DNA from: an uncultured Clostridia bacterium
GTDB taxonomy: Bacteria; Bacillota; Clostridia; Christensenellales; UBA1242
Reading direction: 5' to 3'
DNA: 64,000 nt
NCBI GenBank assembly: GCA_944350115.1
Contig: CALVNZ010000005.1
Coordinates: 22,465-86,464 of the forward strand
In this document: in pieces, positions 1 through 8,362 of the stretch
Layout: each line of letters opens with the position of its first letter
Position numbering within the stretch: the first letter of the stretch is position 1
Translations under genes and position numbers: made by a program
The notes under the pieces: model-generated
Database searches by the model: none
The model's input: only the letters and a program-made list of their open reading frames with translations
Told to the model about the DNA's origin: nothing

Positions 1-2
1 GG

Positions 3-1652
3 GGTGAGGCGCTTGCTTCAATTGCTTCTGTCTGTCACATCTACGCTTCATCAAAAACCGCTGATGCAGAAGTAGGGTCAAGCATAAGAATTGATGGCGG
101 TCTTTTCAGTGAAATAAAAGATGTGATGAGAAATCAAGGCACAACAATAGAAGCCAGCGATTTATTCTATAATGCCCCAGTTCGTGAAAAGTTTTTGAAA
201 AATGGCAAGCGTGAAGGTGCGGAAATAACACACCTTGTTGAAAAATTTATGCTTGCACATCCTGAAATATCATTTTTGTATGTATCGGATGGGAAACAAG
301 TTTATAACACAATATCAACAGAGTTGTCTGACATAATATACACAATATATGGAAAAGAGATATATGAAAAATTGATAAAAGTTGAAGCAGAAACTGACGG
401 GATTTCACTTTCTGGATTTGTAGTTAGCCCAAAATATTCAAAAGTCAATCGCACTTTTCAAACGCTTTTTGTCAACGGAAGATATGTCGAAAACTATTTG
501 GTTTCGTCAGCTGTGCAAGGGGCGTTTGAACCATTTTTGATGAAAGGGCGTTTTCCAATTTATGTTTTAGGGTTGAAAATAGATCCTGAAATTGTTGATG
601 TCAACATTCATCCAACAAAAAAAGAAGTCAAATTTCAAAATCCAAATGCTGTTTTTGCTTTTGTTTTAAGCGCGGTTAAAAACGCATTGCAGGGGCAAAA
701 CATGATTGCATCTTATGAAAATTCAGTTATTGAAGAAAATCATTTTTCTCAAATTGAACTTAGAGATGAAAACAACCAGCAAGGTTTTTCGCATATTCCT
801 GTCGCTGATTTAGACCCTTTGCCTAAAAGAGAAGGGAAAAGTTTTGGAGAAGTTCTTTCTAATGCTACAAGCAAAACTGAACCTCAAACCAAAGAGGTTG
901 TGATTGAAAAAGAATCAAAGAAATCCAAACTACCAGATTTTTTAAATATCAAACTTGATGATGAAGTTGAAATAAATAAAAAAGGCGGACCTATTTTCTT
1001 TGACCAAACTCAAACTCGCCATGCAGGTGATTTTGCGAGAATCGGCAAAGAAGCTTCACAAGACAAATTTCTGGAAGCGCAGATTGACGAAGAAATGAAA
1101 ATTGTGGGAACGATTTTCAAAACTTACATTATTGTTGAATTAGATGACAAAGTCTATTTTATCGATCAACATGCTGCACATGAAAGAACACTTTTTGATA
1201 AACTTTGCTCTCAAGCAGAAAACCAGCAGGTTTTAAAACAACCTCTTTTGATTGATTATGAAGTCAAAGCGACCCATAAAGAAATGGAAAGGCTTGAAAA
1301 TGCTTTAAAATCATTGTCGCTTCTTGGTTTTGAAATCGAACAAAATGACTGTGTTTTTAAAGTCAAAGCAGTTCCGCTTGTGTTAAGCTCGATTTCGCTT
1401 GGCAAATTTTTTGAAGATGTGCTTGCAGATGAGAGCATTTGGGTGAAATCAACAAGTGAAGTTTTAAAAAACAGGCTCGCTCAATATGCATGTAAACACG
1501 CTATAAAAGCGGGAGATGTTGTAAACAAAGAAACCATTACTTACATTTTAGAGCAAATGCGGAAAGGCGTTTTACTATGCCCACATGGTAGGCCAATCGT
1601 TGTTGAAATGACGAAGCGTGATTTTGAAAAGATGTTTAAAAGAATTGTGTGA
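3..1652 (+). CDS. mutL: DNA mismatch repair protein MutL, 5'-truncated by the window edge
   Basis: MutL couples MutS mismatch recognition to strand incision. The reading frame is open from base 3 and begins inside the GFRGEAL ATPase motif (GEALASIASV), so roughly the first 95 residues lie outside the window; the GTG at 123 is internal. The transducer domain (VNGRYVENYL, VDVNIHPTKKEVKF) and the C-terminal endonuclease domain follow. The endonuclease domain carries DQHAAHER (visible residues about 388-395), ACKHAIKAGD and CPHGRP, which is the endonuclease type found in bacteria lacking MutH. The last acidic position of the DQHA(X)2E(X)4E metal motif reads Asp rather than Glu. The stop TGA shares its A with the ATG of miaA, so the two genes are translationally coupled. 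Confidence 0.95.
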   Translation, partial: GEALASIASVCHIYASSKTADAEVGSSIRIDGGLFSEIKDVMRNQGTTIEASDLFYNAPVREKFLKNGKREGAEITHLVEKFMLAHPEISFLYVSDGKQVYNTISTELSDIIYTIYGKEIYEKLIKVEAETDGISLSGFVVSPKYSKVNRTFQTLFVNGRYVENYLVSSAVQGAFEPFLMKGRFPIYVLGLKIDPEIVDVNIHPTKKEVKFQNPNAVFAFVLSAVKNALQGQNMIASYENSVIEENHFSQIELRDENNQQGFSHIPVADLDPLPKREGKSFGEVLSNATSKTEPQTKEVVIEKESKKSKLPDFLNIKLDDEVEINKKGGPIFFDQTQTRHAGDFARIGKEASQDKFLEAQIDEEMKIVGTIFKTYIIVELDDKVYFIDQHAAHERTLFDKLCSQAENQQVLKQPLLIDYEVKATHKEMERLENALKSLSLLGFEIEQNDCVFKVKAVPLVLSSISLGKFFEDVLADESIWVKSTSEVLKNRLAQYACKHAIKAGDVVNKETITYILEQMRKGVLLCPHGRPIVVEMTKRDFEKMFKRIV

Positions 1653-2539
1653 TGAAAAAAGTTTTATTTATTTTAGGGCCAACAGGTGTTGGTAAAAGTG
1701 AAGTGGGAATAAAACTAGCGCAGATTTTTAACGGAGAAATAATCTCTGCGGACTCTGTGCAGGTTTTTCGTGAATTAAACATTGGTTCTGCCAAAGTTTC
1801 AAAAAAGGAAATGGGAAACATAAAACACCATGCGATTGACATACTTCCACCGCAAGCAAAATTTTCGGTTTTTGAGTTTGTAAAACTCACCAAGGATTTA
1901 ATTGAACAAATATCTGCAAAAGGCAAAAATCCAATTATTGTAGGCGGGACGGGGTTGTATGTTAAGGCGTTGACAGAAGGGTATGACTTCGGTGGCGAAA
2001 GTGTGTCGCAACAAAGCCGCGAAGATCTTGACAAAATGACTAATCAAGAATTAGTAAGTTTATTAAAAACACTGAATCCTGAAATTTTGGATAAAATTGA
2101 TTTAAACAACAAACGCCGACTTGTTCGTGCAGTAGAAATCGCGAGAGAAGGTAAAAAAGTCAGCAAAAACAAATGCGAATATGACTTTTTAGTTCTTGCT
2201 CTTGTTCAGCCTCGTGAACAACTTTATAAAAAAATTAATGATCGCGTTGATTTAATGATTAAAAAAGGGCTTGTGGAAGAAGTAAAAGGATTGAAAGAAA
2301 AAGGCTTAACACTTGAAAATCAATCGATGTCTGCGATAGGCTATAAGGAAATTTACAACTATCTTGAAGGTCAATGCACTTTGGAAGAAGCAATTAATTT
2401 AATCAAACAGCACACAAGAAATTACGCCAAGCGCCAAATAACTTTTATGAAAGGTTTGCAGTGCGAATTTATGCCAAGAGAAGATGAAAATGCAATTATA
2501 AAAAGAGCGGAGGAATTTTATGACAATTCAAGAACTTGA
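1652..2539 (+). CDS. miaA: tRNA dimethylallyltransferase MiaA
   Basis: MiaA transfers a dimethylallyl group from DMAPP to N6 of A37 in tRNAs that read codons starting with U. The P-loop GPTGVGKS lies at residues about 8-15. It is followed by SADSVQVF (substrate-binding Asp), IVGGTGLYVKAL and the C-terminal QHTRNYAKRQITF segment. At 295 aa the length is typical. I chose the ATG at 1652, which overlaps the mutL stop by one base; a GTG one codon upstream is possible. The 3' end overlaps the next gene by 20 bp. In many Bacillota hfq follows miaA; here it does not. Confidence 0.95.
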   Translation: MKKVLFILGPTGVGKSEVGIKLAQIFNGEIISADSVQVFRELNIGSAKVSKKEMGNIKHHAIDILPPQAKFSVFEFVKLTKDLIEQISAKGKNPIIVGGTGLYVKALTEGYDFGGESVSQQSREDLDKMTNQELVSLLKTLNPEILDKIDLNNKRRLVRAVEIAREGKKVSKNKCEYDFLVLALVQPREQLYKKINDRVDLMIKKGLVEEVKGLKEKGLTLENQSMSAIGYKEIYNYLEGQCTLEEAINLIKQHTRNYAKRQITFMKGLQCEFMPREDENAIIKRAEEFYDNSRT

Positions 2540-3722
2540 AAATTCTTTAACAGATCAATTTAAAAGAGTTGAAGAGGTGGCTTTTAAAAATCAAAAAAAA
2601 GTTGTAGAAGCATTTAGAGAATGTCGTGTGTCAAATTCTATGTTTGCTGGATCGACTGGATATGGATATGATGACTTTGGTCGAGATAATCTTGCAAAAG
2701 TTTTTGCAACCATTTTTGGTGCAGAAAAAGCGCTTATCAGCCCAATTTTGACTTGTGGAACGCACGCAATTTCGACAGCTCTTTTTGGCATTCTTCGTCC
2801 AAACGATGTGATGCTGTCGATTTCAGGCAAGCCTTATGACACACTCACTGACACGCTTTTTGGCAAAGGAAATGGAAGCTTGGAAGACTATAAAATTAAA
2901 TTTGAAAAAATAGAACTTGTAAATGACGATTTTGATTATAAAGCTATTGAAAAACATCTTAAAAAATTGAAACCAAAAGTGGTTTATATTCAAAGGTCAA
3001 GAGGTTACACAGAAAGAAAAGCACTTTGCATTGATCAAATTGAAAATGTTTGTAAATTTGTCAAGAAAATTTCTCCAAAGTCTTGGATTATGGTTGACAA
3101 CTGTTATGGCGAATTTGTTGAAGAAAAAGAACCAACAGAAGTTGGCGCTGATGTCGTTATGGGCTCATTAATTAAAAATGCAGGGGGTGGGCTCGCCCCA
3201 ACAGGTGGTTATATCGCAGGGAAAAGCGAAGCAATTGATTTGATTGCAAAAAGATTTACTTGCCCATCTTTGGGAACAGAAGTTGGAAGCTATGAAATAG
3301 GTTATAGAATGTTTTTCCAAGGCTTGTTTATGGCTCCACACACAGTTTGTCAAGCTATGAAAGGAAGTTTGCTTATCAGTAAACTTGCAGAAATTAAAGG
3401 CTATAAAGCAATTCCTTCCACAGAAGAAAACAGCAGTGACATTGTTCGAAGCATCGTTTTTAATGATGAAGCAAAACTAGTTTCATTCGTTCAAACAATA
3501 CAAAAATATTCACCGGTTGACTCTTTCGCTTTGCCTATGCCTTGGGATATGCCTGGTTATAAAGATCAAGTCATTATGGCAGCTGGAACTTTTGTCGCAG
3601 GATCATCAATTGAGCTTAGTTGCGATTCTCCAATTCGTCCGCCTTATGTTGCTTATTTTCAAGGTGGACTTACTTATGAACATGTCAAAATGGTGGCAGA
3701 AAAACTTTTGTCAATATTATAA
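2520..3722 (+). CDS. PLP-dependent methionine gamma-lyase family protein (YnbB / aluminium-resistance family)
   Basis: This is a fold-type I pyridoxal-phosphate enzyme of the Met_gamma_lyase family often named aluminium resistance protein. The sequence shows the glycine-rich N-terminal segment FAGSTGYGYDDFGRD and the PLP-binding Asp in MVDNCYGEF. The Schiff-base Lys is in GSLIKNAGGG, followed by GGYIAGK. At 400 aa it has the usual family length. The start ATG at 2520 lies inside the end of miaA, consistent with one operon mutL-miaA-lyase as in other Bacillota. The true substrate of the family is not settled. The gene is followed directly by a strong promoter for an unrelated small gene. Confidence 0.85.
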   Translation: MTIQELENSLTDQFKRVEEVAFKNQKKVVEAFRECRVSNSMFAGSTGYGYDDFGRDNLAKVFATIFGAEKALISPILTCGTHAISTALFGILRPNDVMLSISGKPYDTLTDTLFGKGNGSLEDYKIKFEKIELVNDDFDYKAIEKHLKKLKPKVVYIQRSRGYTERKALCIDQIENVCKFVKKISPKSWIMVDNCYGEFVEEKEPTEVGADVVMGSLIKNAGGGLAPTGGYIAGKSEAIDLIAKRFTCPSLGTEVGSYEIGYRMFFQGLFMAPHTVCQAMKGSLLISKLAEIKGYKAIPSTEENSSDIVRSIVFNDEAKLVSFVQTIQKYSPVDSFALPMPWDMPGYKDQVIMAAGTFVAGSSIELSCDSPIRPPYVAYFQGGLTYEHVKMVAEKLLSIL

Positions 3723-3728
3723 ATCCTA

Positions 3729-3758
3729 TTGACATATATAGAATGTATAGTATATAAT
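3729..3758 (+). promoter_or_regulatory. Consensus sigma-A promoter for the 77-aa gene
   Basis: Perfect -35 TTGACA at 3729-3734 and perfect -10 TATAAT at 3753-3758, separated by 18 nt, 32 nt before the ATG at 3791. It is one of the closest matches to consensus in the window. Confidence 0.75.
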
Positions 3759-3790
3759 AAACCCATATTCAATTTAAAAGGATAATAAAA

Positions 3791-4024
3791 ATGAAGAAAA
3801 ACGAAGGGGATTTTAAAAAAGTAAACGTATATGTTGGTGGGGAGAATGGTTGCTTCCCAAGAGGGCAATATAAAATTAAGGAAGACAGGCTTCCACCTGT
3901 TGAAAGACTTTCATGTGATGGCGAAGATTCGGCTATTGCACTAACTCGAGGCGAATTTTGGGAAATGAGATCAAAGGGAACTCTTCGTAAATATAAGGAA
4001 CCAGAACCAGGAATAGAAAGATAA
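3791..4024 (+). CDS. Hypothetical 77-aa hydrophilic protein with its own promoter and terminator
   Basis: I do not recognise this protein. It is 77 aa, charged, with no membrane segment, and is rich in Gly, Lys, Glu and Pro (start MKKNEGDFKKVNVYVGGENG, end EPEPGIER). A Shine-Dalgarno AAAAGGAT sits about 8 nt before the ATG. A perfect sigma-A promoter lies just upstream and a strong intrinsic terminator begins at the stop codon, so it is a self-contained monocistronic unit between the miaA operon and the SpoIIM-like gene. That arrangement supports a real, well-transcribed gene rather than a chance ORF. Function is unknown. Confidence 0.65.
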   Translation: MKKNEGDFKKVNVYVGGENGCFPRGQYKIKEDRLPPVERLSCDGEDSAIALTRGEFWEMRSKGTLRKYKEPEPGIER

Positions 4025-4055
4025 AAGAACAATCTGAAAAAGATTGTTCTTTTTT
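4024..4055 (+). terminator. Rho-independent terminator after the 77-aa gene
   Basis: A 12-bp perfect stem, AAAGAACAATCT paired with AGATTGTTCTTT, with a 5-nt loop and followed by a run of T. It starts at the last base of the stop codon. Confidence 0.85.
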
Positions 4056-4080
4056 GTCATTTAAAATCGTAAATTAAACT

Positions 4081-4680
4081 ATGGTCAAATATAAAGCTAA
4101 TTCTTTAATAGGGCGTTTTAAAACTAATTTTGTTTCAAAGTGTACAGAAGCGAAATTAAGAATCATTTTAATTTCAGCCATTGTTTTGGCTTGTTTTGTC
4201 GCAGGAATAATCATTTATGCTTCATCACCATATTTTTTCCCTGGGGACGAATATCTTTTGTCTTTTGAAGGGGTTGGAAATGGTGTGGGCGCGTTTTTTT
4301 CCAGAATTTTTTCGTTGACTGTTGTGACAGGTCTTGTTTTTGTTTTTTCGTTAAGTAAATGGTCTTCATTTCTTGGAATTGTTGTTATAGGTTTTAGAGG
4401 CTACTTGTTAGGATTTAATGTCAGCATTTTGTGCGCCACTTTTGGAATGTCTGGCCTTTTAGATGCTATTTTTATTGTCGTTCCTTGTCAACTTTGTATG
4501 CTGTTGTGTTTTGTTTTAATGTTTGCCTTTTTGACAAAAGCAAGGTGTCTGTGTTTTAATTATGGCAAAGGTGGACGGGGAAGAATTGTCCTAGGGTTTT
4601 GGATTGCACTTGTTTTATTAAATATTGTTGAAACAATTTTGCTTTTTATTTTTTCTTCAAAAGTTATACTTGTCATTTAG
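4081..4680 (+). CDS. SpoIIM-like (DUF95) membrane protein
   Basis: A 199-aa membrane protein with five or six hydrophobic segments. The layout matches SpoIIM: an N-terminal cytoplasmic stretch, TM1 (about residues 29-50), an extracytoplasmic loop, then an FRGYLLGFNVSIL segment followed by FGMSGLLDAIF and a Pro in VVPCQL. These resemble the FKG..GF and G.KG.LL...P patterns of SpoIIM, which works with SpoIID and SpoIIP in septal peptidoglycan remodelling during engulfment. dacF lies immediately downstream, which fits a cell-wall or sporulation role. No clear ribosome-binding site precedes the ATG. The family call rests on pattern similarity only; a generic DUF95 protein is the alternative. Confidence 0.55.
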   Translation: MVKYKANSLIGRFKTNFVSKCTEAKLRIILISAIVLACFVAGIIIYASSPYFFPGDEYLLSFEGVGNGVGAFFSRIFSLTVVTGLVFVFSLSKWSSFLGIVVIGFRGYLLGFNVSILCATFGMSGLLDAIFIVVPCQLCMLLCFVLMFAFLTKARCLCFNYGKGGRGRIVLGFWIALVLLNIVETILLFIFSSKVILVI

Positions 4681-4730
4681 AATAAAAATCTCTTTTTAGA
4701 AAAAACTACTTTTGAAAAGGAGTTTAGTCT

Positions 4731-5882
4731 ATGAAGAGATTTTTTCTATTTAGTATTATTTCTGTTTTAATACTCTCAATATGTTGTGGTGTCGCTCCAA
4801 TTACTGCATTTGCGGGGAGCGAAGAGATAGTAAGCTCAAAATCGGCATGCTTACTTGATTATGCGACAAAAGAAGTCATGTATGAAAAAAACGCACACGA
4901 AAAAATGCCTGTTGCGAGCATGGTTAAAATGATGACAATTTTGCTTACTGTTGAAGAAATTGAAAATGGAAATCTTTCACTTGACGAAATGGTCACAACA
5001 ACAGAAAACGCTTCTGGCATGGGTGGATCGCAAGTTTTTATTGATCCGTTTGTTGAATATTCAGTTGAAGATTTATTAAAAAGTGTGATTGTGGCTTCAG
5101 CAAACGATGCAAGTGTTGCTTTGGCTGAACATATAGCTGGCTCTGAAAGTGGATTTGTAAAAAGCATGAACAAACGCGCTGGTGAACTTGGCATGAAAGA
5201 CACCAATTATGTCAACTGCACGGGGCTTCCTGCACCAGAAGGTTATTCTTCTGCTTATGATTCTGCTATTTTACTTGCAGAACTTTCAAAACACGAAATT
5301 TATCATAATTACAGCACTATTTGGATGGATGAAATCACGCATCCTTCTGGTAGGAAAACTGGATTGACAAACACGAACAGGTTAATTCGTTATTATAATG
5401 GCTGTGATGGTGGCAAAACAGGATCAACAAACGAAGCAGGATGTTGTCTTTCAGCGACTGCTAAAAAAGACGATATGCGCTTGATTTCTGTTATAGTCGG
5501 CGCAAAAGACAGCCAAACTAGATTCAATGAATGTTCAAAGCTTTTTAACTATGGCTTTGCAAATTTTGAAAATGTTTTGTTGGTTAATTCAGAGACAATT
5601 TTAACAAATTGTGCTGTTTCAAAGGGAAGAGTTGATAATGTAGAACTTTTTGCTAATGAAAACTTTTCTGCTCTTCTAAAAAAAGGTGAAGAAAATCCTT
5701 ACAAGGTTGAACAGCAATTGCCTTCAACGGTCAAAGCGCCTTTAAAAGCAGGCGAGTCAACTGGGAAAATTACTATTTCAAAAGACGGAGTGATCGTCAA
5801 AGAAATTGATGTCGTTTCACATCAAGATGTTCTAAAAATCACCTATCTTGGCACGCTTGAAAAAATATATCAAAATTGGTAA
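4731..5882 (+). CDS. dacF: D-alanyl-D-alanine carboxypeptidase (DacF/PBP5 type)
   Basis: A class C low-molecular-weight penicillin-binding protein that removes the terminal D-Ala of peptidoglycan stem peptides outside the membrane. An N-terminal signal peptide covers residues about 1-29, ending near ITAFAGS. The three active-site motifs are intact: SxxK as SMVK (about 64-67), SxN as SAN (about 123-125) and KTG in GGKTGSTNEAG. The C-terminal domain ends in a basic-hydrophobic stretch, LGTLEKIYQNW, which could be a membrane anchor. A good ribosome-binding site (AAAAGGAG) precedes the ATG. In clostridia dacF commonly neighbours scpAB, as here. The DacB/DacF assignment within the family is not certain. 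Confidence 0.9.
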   Translation: MKRFFLFSIISVLILSICCGVAPITAFAGSEEIVSSKSACLLDYATKEVMYEKNAHEKMPVASMVKMMTILLTVEEIENGNLSLDEMVTTTENASGMGGSQVFIDPFVEYSVEDLLKSVIVASANDASVALAEHIAGSESGFVKSMNKRAGELGMKDTNYVNCTGLPAPEGYSSAYDSAILLAELSKHEIYHNYSTIWMDEITHPSGRKTGLTNTNRLIRYYNGCDGGKTGSTNEAGCCLSATAKKDDMRLISVIVGAKDSQTRFNECSKLFNYGFANFENVLLVNSETILTNCAVSKGRVDNVELFANENFSALLKKGEENPYKVEQQLPSTVKAPLKAGESTGKITISKDGVIVKEIDVVSHQDVLKITYLGTLEKIYQNW

Positions 5883-5888
5883 AATTTT

Positions 5889-5917
5889 AAAAAGCCCGTA
5901 AAAGATGCGGGTTTTTT
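5889..5917 (+). terminator. Intrinsic terminator after dacF
   Basis: Short GC stem (CCCG paired with CGGG, extended by A/T pairs) with a loop of about 9 nt, followed by TTTTTTC. Confidence 0.7.
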
Positions 5918-5918
5918 C

Positions 5919-5947
5919 TTGGAAAAATGGTTTTGTTTTGTTATACT
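5919..5947 (+). promoter_or_regulatory. Promoter of scpA-scpB
   Basis: TTGGAA at 5919-5924, a 17-nt spacer and TATACT at 5942-5947, placed directly after the dacF terminator and 28 nt before the scpA ATG. Confidence 0.55.
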
Positions 5948-5975
5948 AATCATTGTTAATTAAGAAAATCAGGAC

Positions 5976-6725
5976 ATGGAAAACGAACAATTAAACTTTC
6001 TTGACGACAAAGTTCGCTTTAAACTTGAAAATTTCGAGGGGCCACTCGATCTTTTGTTGCACCTTATAAAGTCTTCAAAACTTGACATCATGGAAGTTAA
6101 ACTCGCTGATATTACAGAACAATATTTGGAATATATGCAAGACCTTTCTTCCATCGACATGGAAAGAGCAAGTGAGTTTATCACTGTCGCGGCAACGCTT
6201 CTTGAAATTAAGTCAAAATATTTGTTGCCTGTGATGAGTGAAGGTGAAGAGGAAGAGGAAGAAGACAGCGAAGCATTGCTTCTTCGCAGACTTAAAGAAT
6301 ATGAGCTTTTCAAAGAAATCGGTGTCGGTCTTAAAGAAAGAGAAGACATCAACAAGTTTTATCGTTTGCCTGGCGAGGAAACTGAAAAAGTTAAAATCAT
6401 TGTCAAAGATATGGTTTTAGACAAGCTTTTGGATGCTTTTGCAAACTTGCTTGCAAAACAAAGTTTGAGACAAAAAGAAGCACCTGCACCTAAAAAAATT
6501 ATGAAGGATCGTTTCACCGTTGCAGACAAAATCGTTTCAATTCGTGATTATGCAAAAGAACATAAACGATTTGAATTTGAAGATTTGTTTATGAACGATA
6601 TGACAAAAAGTGAAATGATTAATATTTTCCTTGCTTTGCTTGATTTGTTAAAATTGCAAACTATTAGGGTGGAGCAATCAGGTATTTTTGAGCAGATACA
6701 CATTATTTCAAATGAGGTGAATTGA
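5976..6725 (+). CDS. scpA: Segregation and condensation protein A
   Basis: ScpA is the kleisin that bridges the SMC heads in the bacterial condensin; smc itself lies about 17 kb downstream in this window. The N-terminal kleisin signature FEGPLDLLLHLIKSSKLDI (residues about 19-37) and LADITEQYLEYM are clear. They are followed by an acidic linker (EGEEEEEED) and the C-terminal winged helix (FMNDMTKSEMINIFLALLDLLKL). At 249 aa the length is normal. Two bases separate its stop from the scpB ribosome-binding region, so the pair is coupled. Confidence 0.95.
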   Translation: MENEQLNFLDDKVRFKLENFEGPLDLLLHLIKSSKLDIMEVKLADITEQYLEYMQDLSSIDMERASEFITVAATLLEIKSKYLLPVMSEGEEEEEEDSEALLLRRLKEYELFKEIGVGLKEREDINKFYRLPGEETEKVKIIVKDMVLDKLLDAFANLLAKQSLRQKEAPAPKKIMKDRFTVADKIVSIRDYAKEHKRFEFEDLFMNDMTKSEMINIFLALLDLLKLQTIRVEQSGIFEQIHIISNEVN

Positions 6726-6726
6726 T

Positions 6727-7368
6727 ATGGGAACTTTTGACACAACTTACAATTTAAAAGAAGTTTTGCGCTCGATTTTGTTTGTTGCAGGAGAAGGTGT
6801 TGAAAAAGAATATCTTGCAGAAAAACTTGGCGTTACTTTAAAAGAACTTGAAAAAGCAGTTTGTGAACTTGAAGATGAGTGTTGCAAAGACAACGGCATT
6901 CATTTGATTCGTTATAAAAACAAAATTCAATTTGCTTCAAATCCAAATTTTGCAAACTATGTTTCTGATGTTTTAAGCCCTGTTCGAGAGAAATCTTTGA
7001 CTCGTGCGGCTCTTGAAACTTTGGCAATTATTGCTTACAAACAACCAGTTACAAAACTTGAAATTGAAGATATAAGAAGGGTTAATTGCGACTATGCCAC
7101 ACAAGCACTTTTAGACCAAAACATGATTGAAATTGTTGGAAGAAAAGATGCCGTTGGTCGTCCGCTTATGTTCGGAACGACGGAGGCGTTTTTAAAAAGA
7201 TTTAATATTCCTTCTGTTGAAGCGTTGCCAGATTATGATGAACTCATGGAAAGAATTAAAGTGTTGCATGATGAAGATGAGCCAACAAGTGACACACTGT
7301 TTAAAAATGTTGATGATTTCCAATTTGAAGATGAAGTTTTGCCACAAGGAAATGAAGAGGTAGAGTAA
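6727..7368 (+). CDS. scpB: Segregation and condensation protein B
   Basis: ScpB is the dimeric winged-helix partner of ScpA in the SMC complex. The hallmark segment SLTRAALETLAIIAYKQPVTK appears from about residue 95, followed by IEDIRRVNCDYATQALLDQNMIEIVGRKDAVGRPLMFGTTEAFLKRF. These cover the tandem winged helices. A GAGGTGA ribosome-binding site lies inside the end of scpA. The protein is 213 aa with an acidic tail (DDFQFEDEVLPQGNEEVE). Confidence 0.95.
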   Translation: MGTFDTTYNLKEVLRSILFVAGEGVEKEYLAEKLGVTLKELEKAVCELEDECCKDNGIHLIRYKNKIQFASNPNFANYVSDVLSPVREKSLTRAALETLAIIAYKQPVTKLEIEDIRRVNCDYATQALLDQNMIEIVGRKDAVGRPLMFGTTEAFLKRFNIPSVEALPDYDELMERIKVLHDEDEPTSDTLFKNVDDFQFEDEVLPQGNEEVE

Positions 7369-7418
7369 ATTTTCGTCAAAAAATTTCTATAATCGCCGTT
7401 TATCTCATATATTAAACT

Positions 7419-7532
7419 ATGCAATTTGATTATAAGCGTAAGTTTACAGTGAGAAAAGCGGTGCTTTTTTTAATTCTTGCTTTTTCAACAGCACTTGTTG
7501 TTCTGGTGGTGATGTGTTTATGCGGTTATTAA
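7419..7532 (+). CDS. 37-aa single-span membrane peptide upstream of the SpoIVFB-like gene
   Basis: A short ORF encoding a basic N-terminus (MQFDYKRKFTVRK) followed by one hydrophobic helix (AVLFLILAFSTALVVLVVMC) and ending CGY. A TATATT -10 box at 7408-7413 lies 5 nt before the ATG, so it would be translated from a leaderless transcript like several other genes here. Its last 13 nt overlap the start of the M50 protease gene in another frame, suggesting translational coupling. The positive-inside membrane design argues for a real gene. In Bacillus, SpoIVFB activity is controlled by small membrane partners; no homology to those is claimed. Confidence 0.5.
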   Translation: MQFDYKRKFTVRKAVLFLILAFSTALVVLVVMCLCGY

Positions 7533-8362
7533 AAAAAGTGCCTATTCATCCCACTTTTTATTTAATTTTTCTTTGGTTTTTGATTTCAGGACAAGGCCTA
7601 GTTTTTTGCGTGCTTTTGTTGTCACTGCTTTTTCATGAACTAGGTCATTATTTGGTGGCAAAAAAATTAAAATATAAGCTTTCTAGTTTTTATTTGGCTC
7701 CTTATGGTGTCGCTTTAAATTATAAAGAAGGGAGGTTTCTATCTAGTGATGAAGTAAAAATCGCTTTGGCAGGCCCTTGTGCAAATTTTATCTCTTCAAT
7801 TTTTGTTATCGCGTTATGGTGGATTTTTCCTGCTGTTTTCAGTTTAACTCATAGCTTTGTTGAAGTCAGTTTAACTTTGGGACTTTTTAACCTTCTTCCT
7901 GCTTATCCGCTTGATGGGGGAAGAGTTGTGGTTGGACTTTTGGGCGAAAGGATTTCAAGAAAAAAAGCGCTTAATTTAACGATTTGGCTTAATGTGTGTT
8001 TTTGCTTTATGTTTGCTGTTGCATTTGTCATCAGTTGTTTTGTAAACTATAATCCATTTCTTGCACTTATGGTTGTGTTTTTATTGGGTGGCATTTTAGA
8101 AACAAAAATGGAAGGCAAGTATCAAACCATAAACTTGTTTGACAAAAAAATAAAAAACTTTTCAAATGTTAAAATGCTGGCAATTATGGAAGATGTAACG
8201 CTTGCTGAAATGATAAAGGCAATTGACTGTGCAAAACTGACGATTTTTTTTGTTGTAAGCAAAAATGGAAAAACTAAAATGTTGACTGAAAAAAAGGTGC
8301 TGTCACTTTGTATGACACACCCAATTACAACGAAAATAAAAGATATCGATTTTTTTCACTAA
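7520..8362 (+). CDS. Site-2 protease, SpoIVFB-like (M50 family)
   Basis: An intramembrane zinc metalloprotease of about 280 aa. The HExxH motif is FHELGHYLV (His39, Glu40, His43 from the ATG at 7520) in the second hydrophobic segment. The third zinc ligand is in NLLPAYPLDGGRV, as in SpoIVFB, and about six membrane helices are followed by a small soluble domain. SpoIVFB cleaves pro-sigma-K in the mother cell, and a sigma-K-like gene with an apparent pro-sequence lies at 27938. The ATG at 7520 has a weak GGTGGTGAT ribosome site; GTG at 7514 is an alternative. The stop overlaps a convergent gene by 4 bp. Confidence 0.8.
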   Translation: MRLLKKVPIHPTFYLIFLWFLISGQGLVFCVLLLSLLFHELGHYLVAKKLKYKLSSFYLAPYGVALNYKEGRFLSSDEVKIALAGPCANFISSIFVIALWWIFPAVFSLTHSFVEVSLTLGLFNLLPAYPLDGGRVVVGLLGERISRKKALNLTIWLNVCFCFMFAVAFVISCFVNYNPFLALMVVFLLGGILETKMEGKYQTINLFDKKIKNFSNVKMLAIMEDVTLAEMIKAIDCAKLTIFFVVSKNGKTKMLTEKKVLSLCMTHPITTKIKDIDFFH

